Shown here: in pieces, positions 37,641 through 46,728 of the stretch | How the letters are laid out: every line of letters starts with the position of its first letter | Position numbering within the stretch: the stretch's first letter is position 1 | Source: Oxobacter pfennigii | Lineage (GTDB): Bacteria; Bacillota; Clostridia; Clostridiales; Oxobacteraceae | NCBI RefSeq assembly: GCF_001317355.1 | Contig: NZ_LKET01000032.1 | Span: 62,001-126,000, forward strand | Direction of reading: 5' to 3' | DNA length: 64,000 nt | The notes under the pieces: model-generated | The model's input: only the letters and a program-made list of their open reading frames with translations | Databases searched by the model: none | What the model was told of the DNA's origin: nothing | Program-made: the position numbers and the translations under genes

Positions 37641-37916
37641 TTATTCTTCGTCTTCGTTCACGTCGTCAACAGTATCTTTGGATGACAGTCTGTGGGCAAC
37701 AGTCTCAGGCTGAACAGCAGATAAAATTATATGATCGCTGTCGGTTATGATAACCGCCCTTGTTCTTCTGCCATAGGTGGCATCGATTAACATTCCCCTG
37801 TCTCTTGCTTCCTGTATTATTCTCTTTATGGGAGCTGATTCGGGGCTTACTATAGCAATAAGACGATTTGCCGATACAATATTACCAAAGCCAATATTGA
37901 TTAGTTTAATTCCCAT
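37641..37916 (-). CDS. remA: DUF370/RemA-type DNA-binding regulator
   Basis: 91-aa RemA family protein; in Bacillus RemA activates matrix and osmoprotection genes by wrapping DNA. Seen: [40 protein letters not shown], and a slightly longer acidic tail (DVNEDEE). Usual place between yicC and gmk. In Clostridia the regulated genes are not established. Confidence 0.92.
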   Translation of the reverse strand: MGIKLINIGFGNIVSANRLIAIVSPESAPIKRIIQEARDRGMLIDATYGRRTRAVIITDSDHIILSAVQPETVAHRLSSKDTVDDVNEDEE

Positions 37917-37931
37917 ACTGGTACCTCCTTT

Positions 37932-38810
37932 TTATTCTATATTCTGAATTTGTTCCCTTATTTTTTCTATCTCGCTTTTTACATCCACTACATATCTTGC
38001 AATTGTAACATCGTTAGCTTTTGAGCCAATGGTATTGATTTCTCTGTTCATTTCCTGTACCAGAAAATCCAGTTTTCTGCCTACAGGTTCTTTTTGCTTT
38101 ATTATGTCCTCAAGCTGGTCAATGTGGCTGTATAATCTCACCACCTCTTCAGCAATGCTGCATCTGTCAGCGAAAAGTGCCACCTCAAAAGCCACTCTGT
38201 TTTCATCTGCGGTAACATCTTTAGCAACTTCCTTTATCCTGTCCTCAAGCTTTATCTTATATTCCTGAACCACAACAGGGGATCTCTCTTCAATTTTGCT
38301 GACAACTGATTTTATATATTTTCCCCTGGTGCTTATATCCTGGGACAGTTTCTCTCCTTCAGCGGTTCTCATTTCCATAAGATTGCCCATTGAGCTCTCA
38401 ATAGCAGCAAAAAGGGTATTCCATATCTGTTCTTTATCTTCCTCTGCCTTTGTAACGTTTATTATGTCCGGAAATCTTGCCACCATTGAAACTGATATAT
38501 CGTCAGTTAACTCAAATTTATCTCTTAAGGTATGCAGAGCTTTGATATATGATGAAGCAAGAACATCATCCAGGACAATGTTTATATCCTCTTCACTGTA
38601 CTTGTCCTGTGTGATAAATACATCGATTTTTCCTCTGGAAATTGAACCTAAAACGTATTTGCGTATTTTGTCTTCCAGATAGGATAATTGCCGGGGCATT
38701 TTTATGCTGACGTCAGTATACCTGTGATTTACAGTTTTGATTTCTACGGTAAAACTGCGTCCCAGCTCTTCATGCTCTCCCCTTCCAAAGCCTGTCATAC
38801 TCTTTAACAT
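37932..38810 (-). CDS. YicC/YloC family endoribonuclease
   Basis: 292-aa YicC family protein, an RNase acting on small RNAs or mRNA in studied species. Starts MLKSMTGFGRGE, the family signature, and ends with KLDFLVQEMNREINTIGSKA and IEKIREQIQNIE, both conserved. First gene of the yicC-remA-gmk-rpoZ-coaBC operon, with a clear promoter about 75 bases upstream. Confidence 0.94.
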   Translation of the reverse strand: MLKSMTGFGRGEHEELGRSFTVEIKTVNHRYTDVSIKMPRQLSYLEDKIRKYVLGSISRGKIDVFITQDKYSEEDINIVLDDVLASSYIKALHTLRDKFELTDDISVSMVARFPDIINVTKAEEDKEQIWNTLFAAIESSMGNLMEMRTAEGEKLSQDISTRGKYIKSVVSKIEERSPVVVQEYKIKLEDRIKEVAKDVTADENRVAFEVALFADRCSIAEEVVRLYSHIDQLEDIIKQKEPVGRKLDFLVQEMNREINTIGSKANDVTIARYVVDVKSEIEKIREQIQNIE

Positions 38811-38885
38811 TTGTCATTCATCCTTCCAAATCATTCATTACAGTTAATGTACAGAAAGCTATATTATTAATTTAAATTCCCTCTA

Positions 38886-38914
38886 ATTATAAGGAAATAA
38901 CAGTTTATTTTCAA
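38886..38914 (-). promoter_or_regulatory. Sigma-A type promoter of the yicC operon
   Basis: Minus strand TTGAAA (38909-38914), 17-base spacer, TATAAT (38886-38891). Confidence 0.8.
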
Positions 38915-38975
38915 GCATATTTTTGAATTTTGATTAAATATTGGGGATATTGCTCTTTTTCTTGTAATATTCCAC

Positions 38976-40136
38976 TTATTCTATACCATTCTTTATAATG
39001 CCTATAGCCTTTTTCATCAGATTTTCATCTGCGGTCATTGCAATTCTTAAATAACCTTCGCCCAAATCACCGAAAGCTGTGCCGGGAGTCATTATTACCC
39101 CGAAGTCTTGAAGCATCTTCGCCGAGAATTCTTCAGATGAAAATCCTGAAGGTACCTTAAGCCAGATATAAATGCTGCCTTTGGGCACAACTGCTTCAAA
39201 ACCTGAACTTTTAATCACTTTCAGGCAAGTATCCCTTCTTTTTTCATATACGCTCCTGATATATTTAACATAGTCATCCCCCATATTAAGGGCAATACTT
39301 GCCGCATGCTGTATTGCGCTGAACTGTCCTGAGTCGGTATTTACTTTGACAAGCATTAATTTGCTTAAAACATCCTTGTTACCTACAGCATATCCGATTC
39401 TCCAGCCTGTCATGCTGAAGGATTTTGAAAGGGAGCCTAATTCAACAGCGGTATCCTTTGCACCTTCAATATTGAGAATGCTTACAGGTTTATTATTATC
39501 AAATACAATCTCATTATATGCGGCATCATTGCATACAATAATATTATTCTCTTTGCCCAGTTTGATGATTTTTTCAAGAGTATCTGTTTTACACACAGCA
39601 CCGGTAGGATTATTGGGATAATTAATATAAATAAGCTTGGCTTCTTTTAAGATTTCTTCATCAATTGCATTTAAATCAGGCTCAAAGTTGTTCTCTTCTT
39701 TAAGTGGCATTATATAAGGTTTTCCACCTGACAGATAAAGAGATGCTCTGTATATTGGATATCCTGGTTCAGGAACCAGGCCTATATCACCCTCATCAAT
39801 CAACGCAAGGCTCAAATGAGTTATTCCTTCCTTTGAACCAATGAGAGCCACAACCTCGCTTTCAGGGTCCAAATCCACATTAAAACGCCTTTTATAATAT
39901 GCTGAAACTGCATTACGGAATTCCAATGTTCCTTGATAAGGCGGGTATTTATGATATTCCTCCTGCTCCAAACCTTCCTTAAGTGCATTCACTATAAATT
40001 CGGGTGTGGGCAGATCCGGATCGCCTATGCTTAAATCAATAACCTCTCGCCCTTCTCTTATCAATCTTCTTTTTATATTATTAAGCTCATAAAGTGTATA
40101 TTGGGGTATTCGTCCGATTCTATGATATTCTCTCAA
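38976..40136 (-). CDS. dapL: PLP-dependent aminotransferase, probable LL-diaminopimelate aminotransferase
   Basis: Fold-type I class I/II aminotransferase, 386 aa, with IDLSIGDPDLPTPEFIV near residue 39, NYPNNPTGAV near 172 and the PLP-lysine motif GSLSKSFSMTGWRIGYA near 233. Similar Clostridia enzymes are usually called LL-DAP aminotransferase (tetrahydrodipicolinate to LL-DAP), and dapF lies 1.2 kb away, which supports that role. A general aspartate-type aminotransferase remains possible from sequence alone. Confidence 0.75.
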   Translation of the reverse strand: MREYHRIGRIPQYTLYELNNIKRRLIREGREVIDLSIGDPDLPTPEFIVNALKEGLEQEEYHKYPPYQGTLEFRNAVSAYYKRRFNVDLDPESEVVALIGSKEGITHLSLALIDEGDIGLVPEPGYPIYRASLYLSGGKPYIMPLKEENNFEPDLNAIDEEILKEAKLIYINYPNNPTGAVCKTDTLEKIIKLGKENNIIVCNDAAYNEIVFDNNKPVSILNIEGAKDTAVELGSLSKSFSMTGWRIGYAVGNKDVLSKLMLVKVNTDSGQFSAIQHAASIALNMGDDYVKYIRSVYEKRRDTCLKVIKSSGFEAVVPKGSIYIWLKVPSGFSSEEFSAKMLQDFGVIMTPGTAFGDLGEGYLRIAMTADENLMKKAIGIIKNGIE

Positions 40137-40217
40137 TTATTTTTACCTCCAAAATACTGTTTGTAATTATGATATTAACTGCCTCTGCTATTTGTGCGCC
40201 AATATTGGGCCAGCATA

Positions 40218-40256
40218 AATCAAAACCGCACGGCAGATGTGCCGCGCGGTTTTGGT
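40218..40256 (-). terminator. Terminator after the lipoprotein gene
   Basis: AAAACCGCACGGCA (40222-40235) and TGCCGCGCGGTTTT (40240-40253) form a 14-position stem with one mismatch, followed on the minus strand by GATTTATG. Confidence 0.75.
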
Positions 40257-40260
40257 TTAA

Positions 40261-41187
40261 TCATATATCCTTGACGTAATTATCAATAAGAAGCTTAATC
40301 CAGGTATCATCCGGAGCCTGATTAACAACTTCAAAGGAGGCCTTATCCTCAGCTTTTGCAGACGTTAATGCAATATTTATATTGTTTTCCTTGTCTTTAT
40401 AAACCTTTGCGTTAAACAAAATTCCGGATACGTAACCATCTTTCATAGCTACAACGGTGTATTCCATATAATCCTTTTTTACAGGGTAGATATCATATAC
40501 ATCTTTGTCAGAATTAAGTTTAAGGCTTATCTTGCCTGATTTATCCGTTATCCCCTTAAGACCCAATTCAGGGACCACAACCGTTGCCCCTTCTATTGCT
40601 TTGGATTTGCTGTCATTTATTGTTATGGAAGCAGTGCAATCACCAATACCTTCTTTGTTTTCCTGTATGGTTTTACAGTAGGCAACAAGCTCTTCCACCC
40701 AAACATCATGAGGATTGTTTACAACTACATCAAACTTGCTCTTTGAATTTTTATCTGTCTTGCTTAACTGAATCTTTAATGTATTGGCGGCATAACCCGG
40801 ATATATTGCCTTATTGAACACCAGATAATCCTTGTATCCTTCCTTGGATACCAAAAGGGCAATACTACCCGACGGGGCTTTTTGCCACAGGTCGCCTCCG
40901 TATTTCTTATACATATCCTTATTTATTTTAATGGATATTTCGGGAGACCGGCCGGATGCGTCGGTATTGTAAATGTTTTCTATGCCTACTATGTAGATTT
41001 TCGCATCGCTTATGGGACTCTTTTTATCTTTATCGGTAATGGATACCATAAGTTTACCTAAGACTTCTTCCTCAGCCACTTCTGCACTTGTGCTTGTACT
41101 GCTTGTTTTATCTTTGCATCCGAATAATGAAAATGTTAAAACGCCTGTTAATATTAATACGAGAATTGTTTTCAGGGTTATTCTCAA
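40261..41187 (-). CDS. Two-repeat lipoprotein, unrecognised
   Basis: 308 aa. Residues 1-24 form a lipoprotein signal peptide with lipobox LFGC (Cys24), so the protein is probably tethered outside the membrane. The rest is an internal duplication: each half has a beta-rich Cna-B/carboxypeptidase-regulatory-like region (VSITDKDKKSPISDAKIYIV; ASITINDSKSKAIEGATVVV) followed by a matching closing motif (FDVVVNNPHDVWVEELVAY; FEVVNQAPDDTWIKLLIDNY). No enzyme motif. It lies alone between dapF and dapL with its own terminator. Function unknown; envelope interaction is a guess. Confidence 0.8.
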   Translation of the reverse strand: MRITLKTILVLILTGVLTFSLFGCKDKTSSTSTSAEVAEEEVLGKLMVSITDKDKKSPISDAKIYIVGIENIYNTDASGRSPEISIKINKDMYKKYGGDLWQKAPSGSIALLVSKEGYKDYLVFNKAIYPGYAANTLKIQLSKTDKNSKSKFDVVVNNPHDVWVEELVAYCKTIQENKEGIGDCTASITINDSKSKAIEGATVVVPELGLKGITDKSGKISLKLNSDKDVYDIYPVKKDYMEYTVVAMKDGYVSGILFNAKVYKDKENNINIALTSAKAEDKASFEVVNQAPDDTWIKLLIDNYVKDI

Positions 41188-41304
41188 ACCACAATCGCCT
41201 CCATAATTAATTTGCTTTGTGGTATATAATTATTCGGATGCTTTATATATATTCCAGTTTTTTCTAGTGTTTAAAGGCTCATCACAGCCTTTGGATAAGC
41301 TTTT

Positions 41305-42132
41305 TTATATAAAGCTCTCACCTTTAAATACTGTTATGGCAGGCCCTGTCATATAAACGTCATTACTGTCATCCCATATAATGTGCAAATCACCGCCGGC
41401 CAGGTGTGCCAAAGCTTCCTTTCCCGTTTTATTGTTTAATGCACAGGCAACCAACGCCGCACAGGCTCCGGTGCCGCAGGCCAATGTAAGTCCTGCCCCT
41501 CGCTCCCATGTTCTTATTTTGAATTCCTTTCCATTCATAACCTTTACAAAATTAACGTTGGTCTTTTTAGGGAAATAGCTTGAATTCTCAATCCTTTTCC
41601 CTATTCCTTCAAAATCCGTATTGTCAAAATCCTCAACAAATACTATCGTATGAGGCACTCCCATAAGCATTGAGGTTATTTGAAATTCCTCCCCATCTGC
41701 CGTAATCTTTGTATTTATGATATTTTCGGTAAAATTTGCCGGTATCACAGAAGGCTCTAGTATAGGCTTTCCCATGTTGATTTGTACTTTATTGGCTTCA
41801 TTGTTTTTTTCCTCTATCAAAACTTTCTTTACACCATCCAAGGTATCTATTGTCATAGGATTTTTTCTTACTACATTATTATCGTAAAGATACTTTGCAT
41901 AGCATCTTAATCCGTTTCCGCACATCTCAGCCTGTGAGCCGTCGGAATTGAATATAAGCATTTTGCTGTCAGCAATTTCGGATTTTTTTACAACAAGAAT
42001 TCCATCTGCACCTATCCCAAAATGGCGATGGCATAATTTGCTTGCTAAAGTGGAATAATCATTATCATCCATTCCATTGTCTTCAATTACTATAAAATCG
42101 TTGCCCAGCCCATGCATTTTTGTAAACAGCAT
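41305..42132 (-). CDS. dapF: Diaminopimelate epimerase
   Basis: Converts LL- to meso-diaminopimelate for lysine and peptidoglycan. The two catalytic cysteines are present: Cys71 in EMCGNGLRCYAKY and the second in LACGTGACAALVA near 218. KMHGLGNDFIVIE at the start is typical. 275 aa. Pairs functionally with the dapL-like gene nearby. Confidence 0.97.
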   Translation of the reverse strand: MLFTKMHGLGNDFIVIEDNGMDDNDYSTLASKLCHRHFGIGADGILVVKKSEIADSKMLIFNSDGSQAEMCGNGLRCYAKYLYDNNVVRKNPMTIDTLDGVKKVLIEEKNNEANKVQINMGKPILEPSVIPANFTENIINTKITADGEEFQITSMLMGVPHTIVFVEDFDNTDFEGIGKRIENSSYFPKKTNVNFVKVMNGKEFKIRTWERGAGLTLACGTGACAALVACALNNKTGKEALAHLAGGDLHIIWDDSNDVYMTGPAITVFKGESFI

Positions 42133-42240
42133 GGTATCACCCCTTTAATTCAGATATAATTAGATATATTATTTAATATATAGATTTTCAAATAAAGGCT
42201 TACATTTATATATTGCCATTGAATTTATATTTCATTATGT

Positions 42241-42302
42241 CATGAATTTTACCGTGAAATTCATGTGAAATTATTTCAAATGGCCCTGCCATTTGAAATA
42301 AT
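42241..42302. repeat. Tandem hairpins upstream of rqcH
   Basis: Two adjacent inverted repeats: CATGAATTT/AAATTCATG (42241-42265) and a perfect 15-bp stem ATTATTTCAAATGGC/GCCATTTGAAATAAT (42270-42302). The first resembles the one at 45907. They may terminate or pause transcription, or be repeat units. Confidence 0.6.
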
Positions 42303-42356
42303 TATAACATACGCAAAATAAATGTGTTATGTCAATTTTGTTTTGGAGGTTTTTTT

Positions 42357-44117
42357 ATGCCAATAGACGGTGTAGTAGTTAGAAATATTGTCAGCGAATT
42401 AAAGAATAAGCTTGCAGGCGGAAGGGTGGAAAAAATAACCCAGCCTGAAGTAGATGAAGTAAATATATATGTAAGGAATGGCGGTGAAAATCATCGGCTT
42501 TTATTATCCTCCAGCCCGAATTATCCTAAAGTACACCTTACAGACGTTAATAAGCAAAGTCCAATAAATGCTCCATTGTTCTGCATGGTGTTAAGAAAGC
42601 ACCTGTCCGGAGGAAGAATAAAGGATATTGAACAGTATAATCTTGACAGGATAATAAAAATACATATAGAATCTTATGATGAATTGGGCAGCCTGTCTGT
42701 CAAAACAATTATATGCGAAATCATGGGCAGGCACAGCAATATAATATTAATCAACGATAAAAATCAGGTAATAGACAGCATAAAGCGGATTACTCCTGAT
42801 GTAAGCAGCTTCAGGCAGGTCCTGCCGGGAATTCAATATAAATATCCTCCCATGCAGGATAAGCTTGAGCCCCTCATGTTTGACAGGGATGACTTCAAAG
42901 ATAGAATCGGCAACGCTTCCGATACAGTTAAGATATCTAAATTTATATCAAATTCCATAAACGGCTTCAGCATCTTATCATCAAGGGAAATATGCCATAA
43001 TGCCCAAATAGATGATGGTTTATCCATGGGTAGCCTTGATGAAGGTTCAAAGGAAAGATTGATAAATTCAACGGCTCAATTTATAAATAAAGTAGTAAGC
43101 TTAAGCTTTACTCCGGCTATATATTATTCCGGCTCTGCTGTATATGATTTCTACTCATTTGTATTGGAGCATTTAAAGGGTTTCAAGCATGTTGAAAATC
43201 CCGGCATATCCTTCTTAATAGATCAGTTTTATTATGACAAGGACAGGTCTGACCGAATGAGGCAAAAGTCCTCGGACATCACAAAGCTAGTAAACTCCAA
43301 CTTGGAAAGATGCCATAAAAAGCTGGCCATACAGGAGGAAAAGCTAATTGAATGTAAGGAAAAGGATAAGTGGAAGTTATACGGCGACCTTATCATGGCA
43401 AATATGTATACCATCAAAAAAGGCGATTCCAAAGCCGATGTTGTGAATTTCTTCTCCGAGGATGGTTCAAATATCGAAATACCCTTGGATATGACCCTTA
43501 CACCATCCGAGAACGCTCAAAGCTATTATAAGAAATATAATAAGGAAAAGACAGCCCAGGTAATGGTGGAAAAGCAAAAAGAAGAAAATTTAATAGAGAT
43601 TGAGTACCTTGAAAACCAGCTTATAAACATAGAAAACTGCACTGAGGATGATGAAATAGAAGAAATAAGGGCAGAGCTTGTTTCAATGGGATATATTAAA
43701 AAGCATAGAAAAAATGCTTCAAAAAAAACGAAGCAGTCAAAACCCCTTCACTATATATCCTCTGACGGTACAGATATATATGTAGGAAAAAACAATATGC
43801 AAAACGATTACTTAACCACCAAGCTTGCTGATAATAATGATATATGGATGCATACAAAAAACATCCCCGGATCCCATGTAATCATAAAGACCGGCAGTAA
43901 AAATATTTCCGATAAATCTATTATAGAAGCCGCCGCCCTTGCCGCTTATTTCAGCAAGGCTAAGAATTCCTCCAACGTACCCGTTGACTATACCGAAAGA
44001 AAAAACGTTAAAAAGCCTTCGGGATCCAAGCCGGGCATGGTAATATATTACACAAATAAAACCATATATGTAACTCCTGATGAAGAATTGATTAATTCTA
44101 TAAAAAAAGCTGAGTAA
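42357..44117 (+). CDS. rqcH: Rqc2/RqcH-type ribosome quality control protein (NFACT family)
   Basis: Binds stalled 50S-peptidyl-tRNA and recruits tRNA-Ala for alanine tailing in Bacillus. N-terminal NFACT-N domain (MPIDGVVVRNIVSELKNKL; FCMVLRKHLSGGRI), central coiled coil about residues 290-430, and C-terminal NFACT-R domain (DIYVGKNNMQNDYLTTKLA, DIWMHTKNIPGSHVII). ATG 42357 has GGAGG 8 bases upstream; about 586 aa. Often labelled FbpA, but fibronectin binding is doubtful here. Confidence 0.93.
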   Translation: MPIDGVVVRNIVSELKNKLAGGRVEKITQPEVDEVNIYVRNGGENHRLLLSSSPNYPKVHLTDVNKQSPINAPLFCMVLRKHLSGGRIKDIEQYNLDRIIKIHIESYDELGSLSVKTIICEIMGRHSNIILINDKNQVIDSIKRITPDVSSFRQVLPGIQYKYPPMQDKLEPLMFDRDDFKDRIGNASDTVKISKFISNSINGFSILSSREICHNAQIDDGLSMGSLDEGSKERLINSTAQFINKVVSLSFTPAIYYSGSAVYDFYSFVLEHLKGFKHVENPGISFLIDQFYYDKDRSDRMRQKSSDITKLVNSNLERCHKKLAIQEEKLIECKEKDKWKLYGDLIMANMYTIKKGDSKADVVNFFSEDGSNIEIPLDMTLTPSENAQSYYKKYNKEKTAQVMVEKQKEENLIEIEYLENQLINIENCTEDDEIEEIRAELVSMGYIKKHRKNASKKTKQSKPLHYISSDGTDIYVGKNNMQNDYLTTKLADNNDIWMHTKNIPGSHVIIKTGSKNISDKSIIEAAALAAYFSKAKNSSNVPVDYTERKNVKKPSGSKPGMVIYYTNKTIYVTPDEELINSIKKAE

Positions 44118-44119
44118 AA

Positions 44120-44358
44120 ATCTCAACTATAATTCGGGGCTGCCGCATTTGAAACAACGTAAATGAGCATTTGTGAGAGTTCTTTCTAAAGCTCTTGGTG
44201 ACTCTGCCGCAAAAAATACTTAGAATTTTAGATTGTTTGAACGAATGAAGTTTAAAAATTCTTGTATTTTCAAGGCGGAGAACCTTAGAGCTTGCAGAAC
44301 TCGAGCACAGTAAATGCAGTGTTTCAAATGCGACAGCCCCGGTGATAAACAGTTGAGA
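44120..44358. repeat. MITE-like long inverted-repeat element
   Basis: The core 44136-44340 (205 bp) starts GGGGCTGCCGCATTTGAAAC and ends with its inverse; 20 of 21 end positions pair. Inner segments also pair imperfectly (GAGTTCT..AAGCTCT against AGAGCTTGCAGAACTC; CTGCCGCAAAAAATAC against GTATTTTCAAGGCGG), so the whole element can fold into one long hairpin. Outer flanks TCTCAACT and AGTTGAGA pair as well. No coding capacity. It lies between the convergent rqcH and pyrR genes. Confidence 0.8.
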
Positions 44359-44371
44359 ACCGTACCGACAG

Positions 44372-44911
44372 CTATTCTACTTCATTTATAACCACTTTAT
44401 TTACACCGTCTATTTCATCTATGCTGACGCTCACTATTTCATTTTTGGATGTTGGAACGTTTTTGCCTACATAATCAGCCCTTATGGGAAGCTCCCTATG
44501 GCCTCTGTCAATAAGTATGGCAAGCTGTATGGCTTTTGGCCTGCCTAAATCTATTATGGCATCTAAGGCGGCTCTTACAGTCCTTCCGGTGTATAACACG
44601 TCATCAACTAAAATTACTGTTTTATCCTTAATGTCAAAATCTATATTTGTGCTGTTGATTACCGGCTGCTCATTGAAGGTGCTTAAATCGTCCCTGTAAA
44701 GAGCAATATCAAGAATACCTACTTTAAGCTTTATATTTTCTATCTTATAAATTTCCTCTGCAATTTTCTTTGCAAGAGGCACTCCCCTCCTTTTAATTCC
44801 TATGAATACAACATCATTGACGCCCTTATTTTTTTCTATTATTTCATGGGCTACCCTTATAAGCGCTCTCGATATACCTTTTTCATCCATTATCTGGGCC
44901 TTTTCAATCAT
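44372..44911 (-). CDS. pyrR: PyrR regulator / uracil phosphoribosyltransferase
   Basis: RNA-binding attenuator of pyrimidine genes with weak UPRTase activity. PRPP loop [20 protein letters not shown] near residues 95-114 and [13 protein letters not shown] near 38. ATG 44911 (179 aa) has GGAGG 7 bases upstream. No pyr genes are in the window; like in Bacillus it follows an rluD-type gene. I saw no PyrR-binding attenuator in its own leader. Confidence 0.93.
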   Translation of the reverse strand: MIEKAQIMDEKGISRALIRVAHEIIEKNKGVNDVVFIGIKRRGVPLAKKIAEEIYKIENIKLKVGILDIALYRDDLSTFNEQPVINSTNIDFDIKDKTVILVDDVLYTGRTVRAALDAIIDLGRPKAIQLAILIDRGHRELPIRADYVGKNVPTSKNEIVSVSIDEIDGVNKVVINEVE

Positions 44912-44954
44912 CTTCCCGCCTCCTCTAAATAAAATCAAATAAGTATAAAAAAAT

Positions 44955-45860
44955 CTATTTCATTTTAATCTTCTCTATAAGTTCATTGAAATACTCCGGC
45001 AGCGGAGCGGCAAATTCCATATATACTCCTGACCTTGGGTGATTAAAGCCTAAGATGTACGCATGGAGTGCCTGTCCTTTAAGATTGAACTTCTGATTTT
45101 TATATCCGTATACCGGATCACCTACCACCGGATAGCCTATATGAGACATATGGACCCTTATCTGATGGGTCCTTCCCGTTTCCAATTTTGCTTCTATTAA
45201 AGTATAGCCATTATATCTATCCAATACCTTAAAATGGGTTATGGCAGGCTTTCCGCCTTTAATCACATCCATCTTTTTTCTGTCCCTGGCATGCCTTCCT
45301 ATGGAGCCTTCAATGATTCCGCTGTCATTCTTAATGACCCCCTCTACCATGGCTATATACCTTCTGTTAACTGTATGATCTTTAATCTGTGCCGCCAGAC
45401 TTTTATGTGCTAAATCGTTTTTGGCAGCCAATAGCACTCCACTGGTATCCTTGTCAATCCTGTGAACAATCCCCGGGCGCAATACCCCGTTAATACCCGA
45501 TAAGTTGGTGCATTTTTTCAATAAAGCGTTAACCAGCGTACCGGAATAATTGCCTGGAGCCGGATGTACAACCATTCCCTGGGGCTTGTTTATTACAATT
45601 AAATCATCATCTTCATATAATATATCCAAATCTATTTCCTGAGCTTCGATTTTTAATTCCACCGGCTGGGGGATGTCAACTTCTATTATATCATTTTCAT
45701 TGATTTTATAATTTGATTTGACAGTTTTTTGGTTTACAAGGACTTTTTTATCTTCAATAAGCTTTTGTATATATGACCTTGTCACATCTTCCATACTTTT
45801 AGAAAGGTATAAATCTATTCTTATGCCACTTGTATCAGCGATAAGCTTTTTTTGTCCCAT
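44955..45860 (-). CDS. rluD: RluD-family pseudouridine synthase
   Basis: Large-subunit rRNA (or tRNA) pseudouridine synthase, 301 aa. N-terminal S4 domain ([17 protein letters not shown] near 28) and the catalytic [16 protein letters not shown] motif near residue 133 with its Asp. Exact target (RluD versus RluB/YlyB) cannot be read from sequence. Followed by pyrR after 43 bases. Confidence 0.92.
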   Translation of the reverse strand: MGQKKLIADTSGIRIDLYLSKSMEDVTRSYIQKLIEDKKVLVNQKTVKSNYKINENDIIEVDIPQPVELKIEAQEIDLDILYEDDDLIVINKPQGMVVHPAPGNYSGTLVNALLKKCTNLSGINGVLRPGIVHRIDKDTSGVLLAAKNDLAHKSLAAQIKDHTVNRRYIAMVEGVIKNDSGIIEGSIGRHARDRKKMDVIKGGKPAITHFKVLDRYNGYTLIEAKLETGRTHQIRVHMSHIGYPVVGDPVYGYKNQKFNLKGQALHAYILGFNHPRSGVYMEFAAPLPEYFNELIEKIKMK

Positions 45861-45906
45861 CTATAACACCTCTTAAAACTAACCGTTAGCTTTTGAAATT
45901 TTATAT

Positions 45907-45962
45907 CATGAAATTTTACGTAGTAAAATTCATGTCGTAATGAATCCAACAAGGATTCATTA
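45907..45962. repeat. Tandem hairpins upstream of rluD
   Basis: CATGAAATTTTAC/GTAAAATTCATG (45907-45934, one bulge) followed by TAATGAATCC/GGATTCATTA (45938-45962). Same first-hairpin sequence as upstream of rqcH at 42241. Confidence 0.55.
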
Positions 45963-45999
45963 TATTATGCTTTAATATTATACAATATTAATCCAATAC

Positions 46000-46028
46000 A
46001 GAAAAGCTTCCGTATTAATCCGGAAGCT
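46000..46028 (-). terminator. Terminator after the yteA-like gene
   Basis: Minus strand AGCTTCCG / CGGAAGCT stem followed by TTTTCTGT, overlapping the stop codon. Confidence 0.75.
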
Positions 46029-46632
46029 GTCTTTTATATTGTGCATTGCTTATTCTGTCTATTTCTTCGACTATACCCTGATCATCCTCGTCTTCATCAT
46101 CATCCCACAGCATATAGTTTACGGAATTATAGCTTTCCAGCTCCTGCCACACGTCTTCCCCGTCATAGCCAGTATAATCCTCACTGTCAATATCGTCATC
46201 ATAAAAAGGATACTCCATGACGGTTTCTTCAATCGGCCTATCCTGCCAGTAGGTTTTGTAATTTGGTTCAGTTTCTCTCTCACAATGTATGCATAAATTT
46301 GTATAGGGTATGGCATCCAATCTTTCTTCATCTATATTATTTTTGCATTTTTCGCAAACACCATAAGTACCGTTTTTAATTTTCTCCAGGGCATTATCAA
46401 TCATTCTCATATGGGTTACTTCATTTGCCTTTAAAGCTCTGTTTTTTTCTATTTCAAAGGTTTCACTTGCGATATCCGCAGGATGATTGTCATAGGAAGA
46501 TAATTCGGAAGTCTGGTCTTTTAGCGAACTGTCCAATCCCATGTCATCATTCAATTTATGAATTATGAGGTCTTCCTTTTCTTTTTCTTCCCTCAATCTG
46601 TCTTCGAAATACTGTAATTTATTTTTGTCCAT
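46015..46632 (-). CDS. yteA: TraR/DksA-type zinc finger protein, YteA family
   Basis: 205 aa with an N-terminal coiled coil (residues 1-60) and a four-Cys finger CEKCKNNIDEERLDAIPYTNLCIHC near 103-127, as in DksA/TraR; a long acidic tail follows (DDDEDEDDQG). The YteA subfamily is associated with sporulating Firmicutes. ATG 46632 has GGAGGGG about 7 bases upstream; an in-frame start 16 codons earlier is less likely. Role in RNA polymerase control is inferred from the fold. Confidence 0.82.
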   Translation of the reverse strand: MDKNKLQYFEDRLREEKEKEDLIIHKLNDDMGLDSSLKDQTSELSSYDNHPADIASETFEIEKNRALKANEVTHMRMIDNALEKIKNGTYGVCEKCKNNIDEERLDAIPYTNLCIHCERETEPNYKTYWQDRPIEETVMEYPFYDDDIDSEDYTGYDGEDVWQELESYNSVNYMLWDDDEDEDDQGIVEEIDRISNAQYKRQLPD

Positions 46633-46728
46633 ACTGACCCCTCCATATCTGTTTACTGTCTCACAAAATAATTTATCCATTTATGATGAATTTTAGACAT
46701 GGAGCGGAGAGTATTTTATTCGAACTTA

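Noticed and set aside
44911-44954. PyrR-binding attenuator upstream of pyrR
   Set aside because: Only 43 bases lie between rluD and pyrR; no anti-antiterminator structure is visible.
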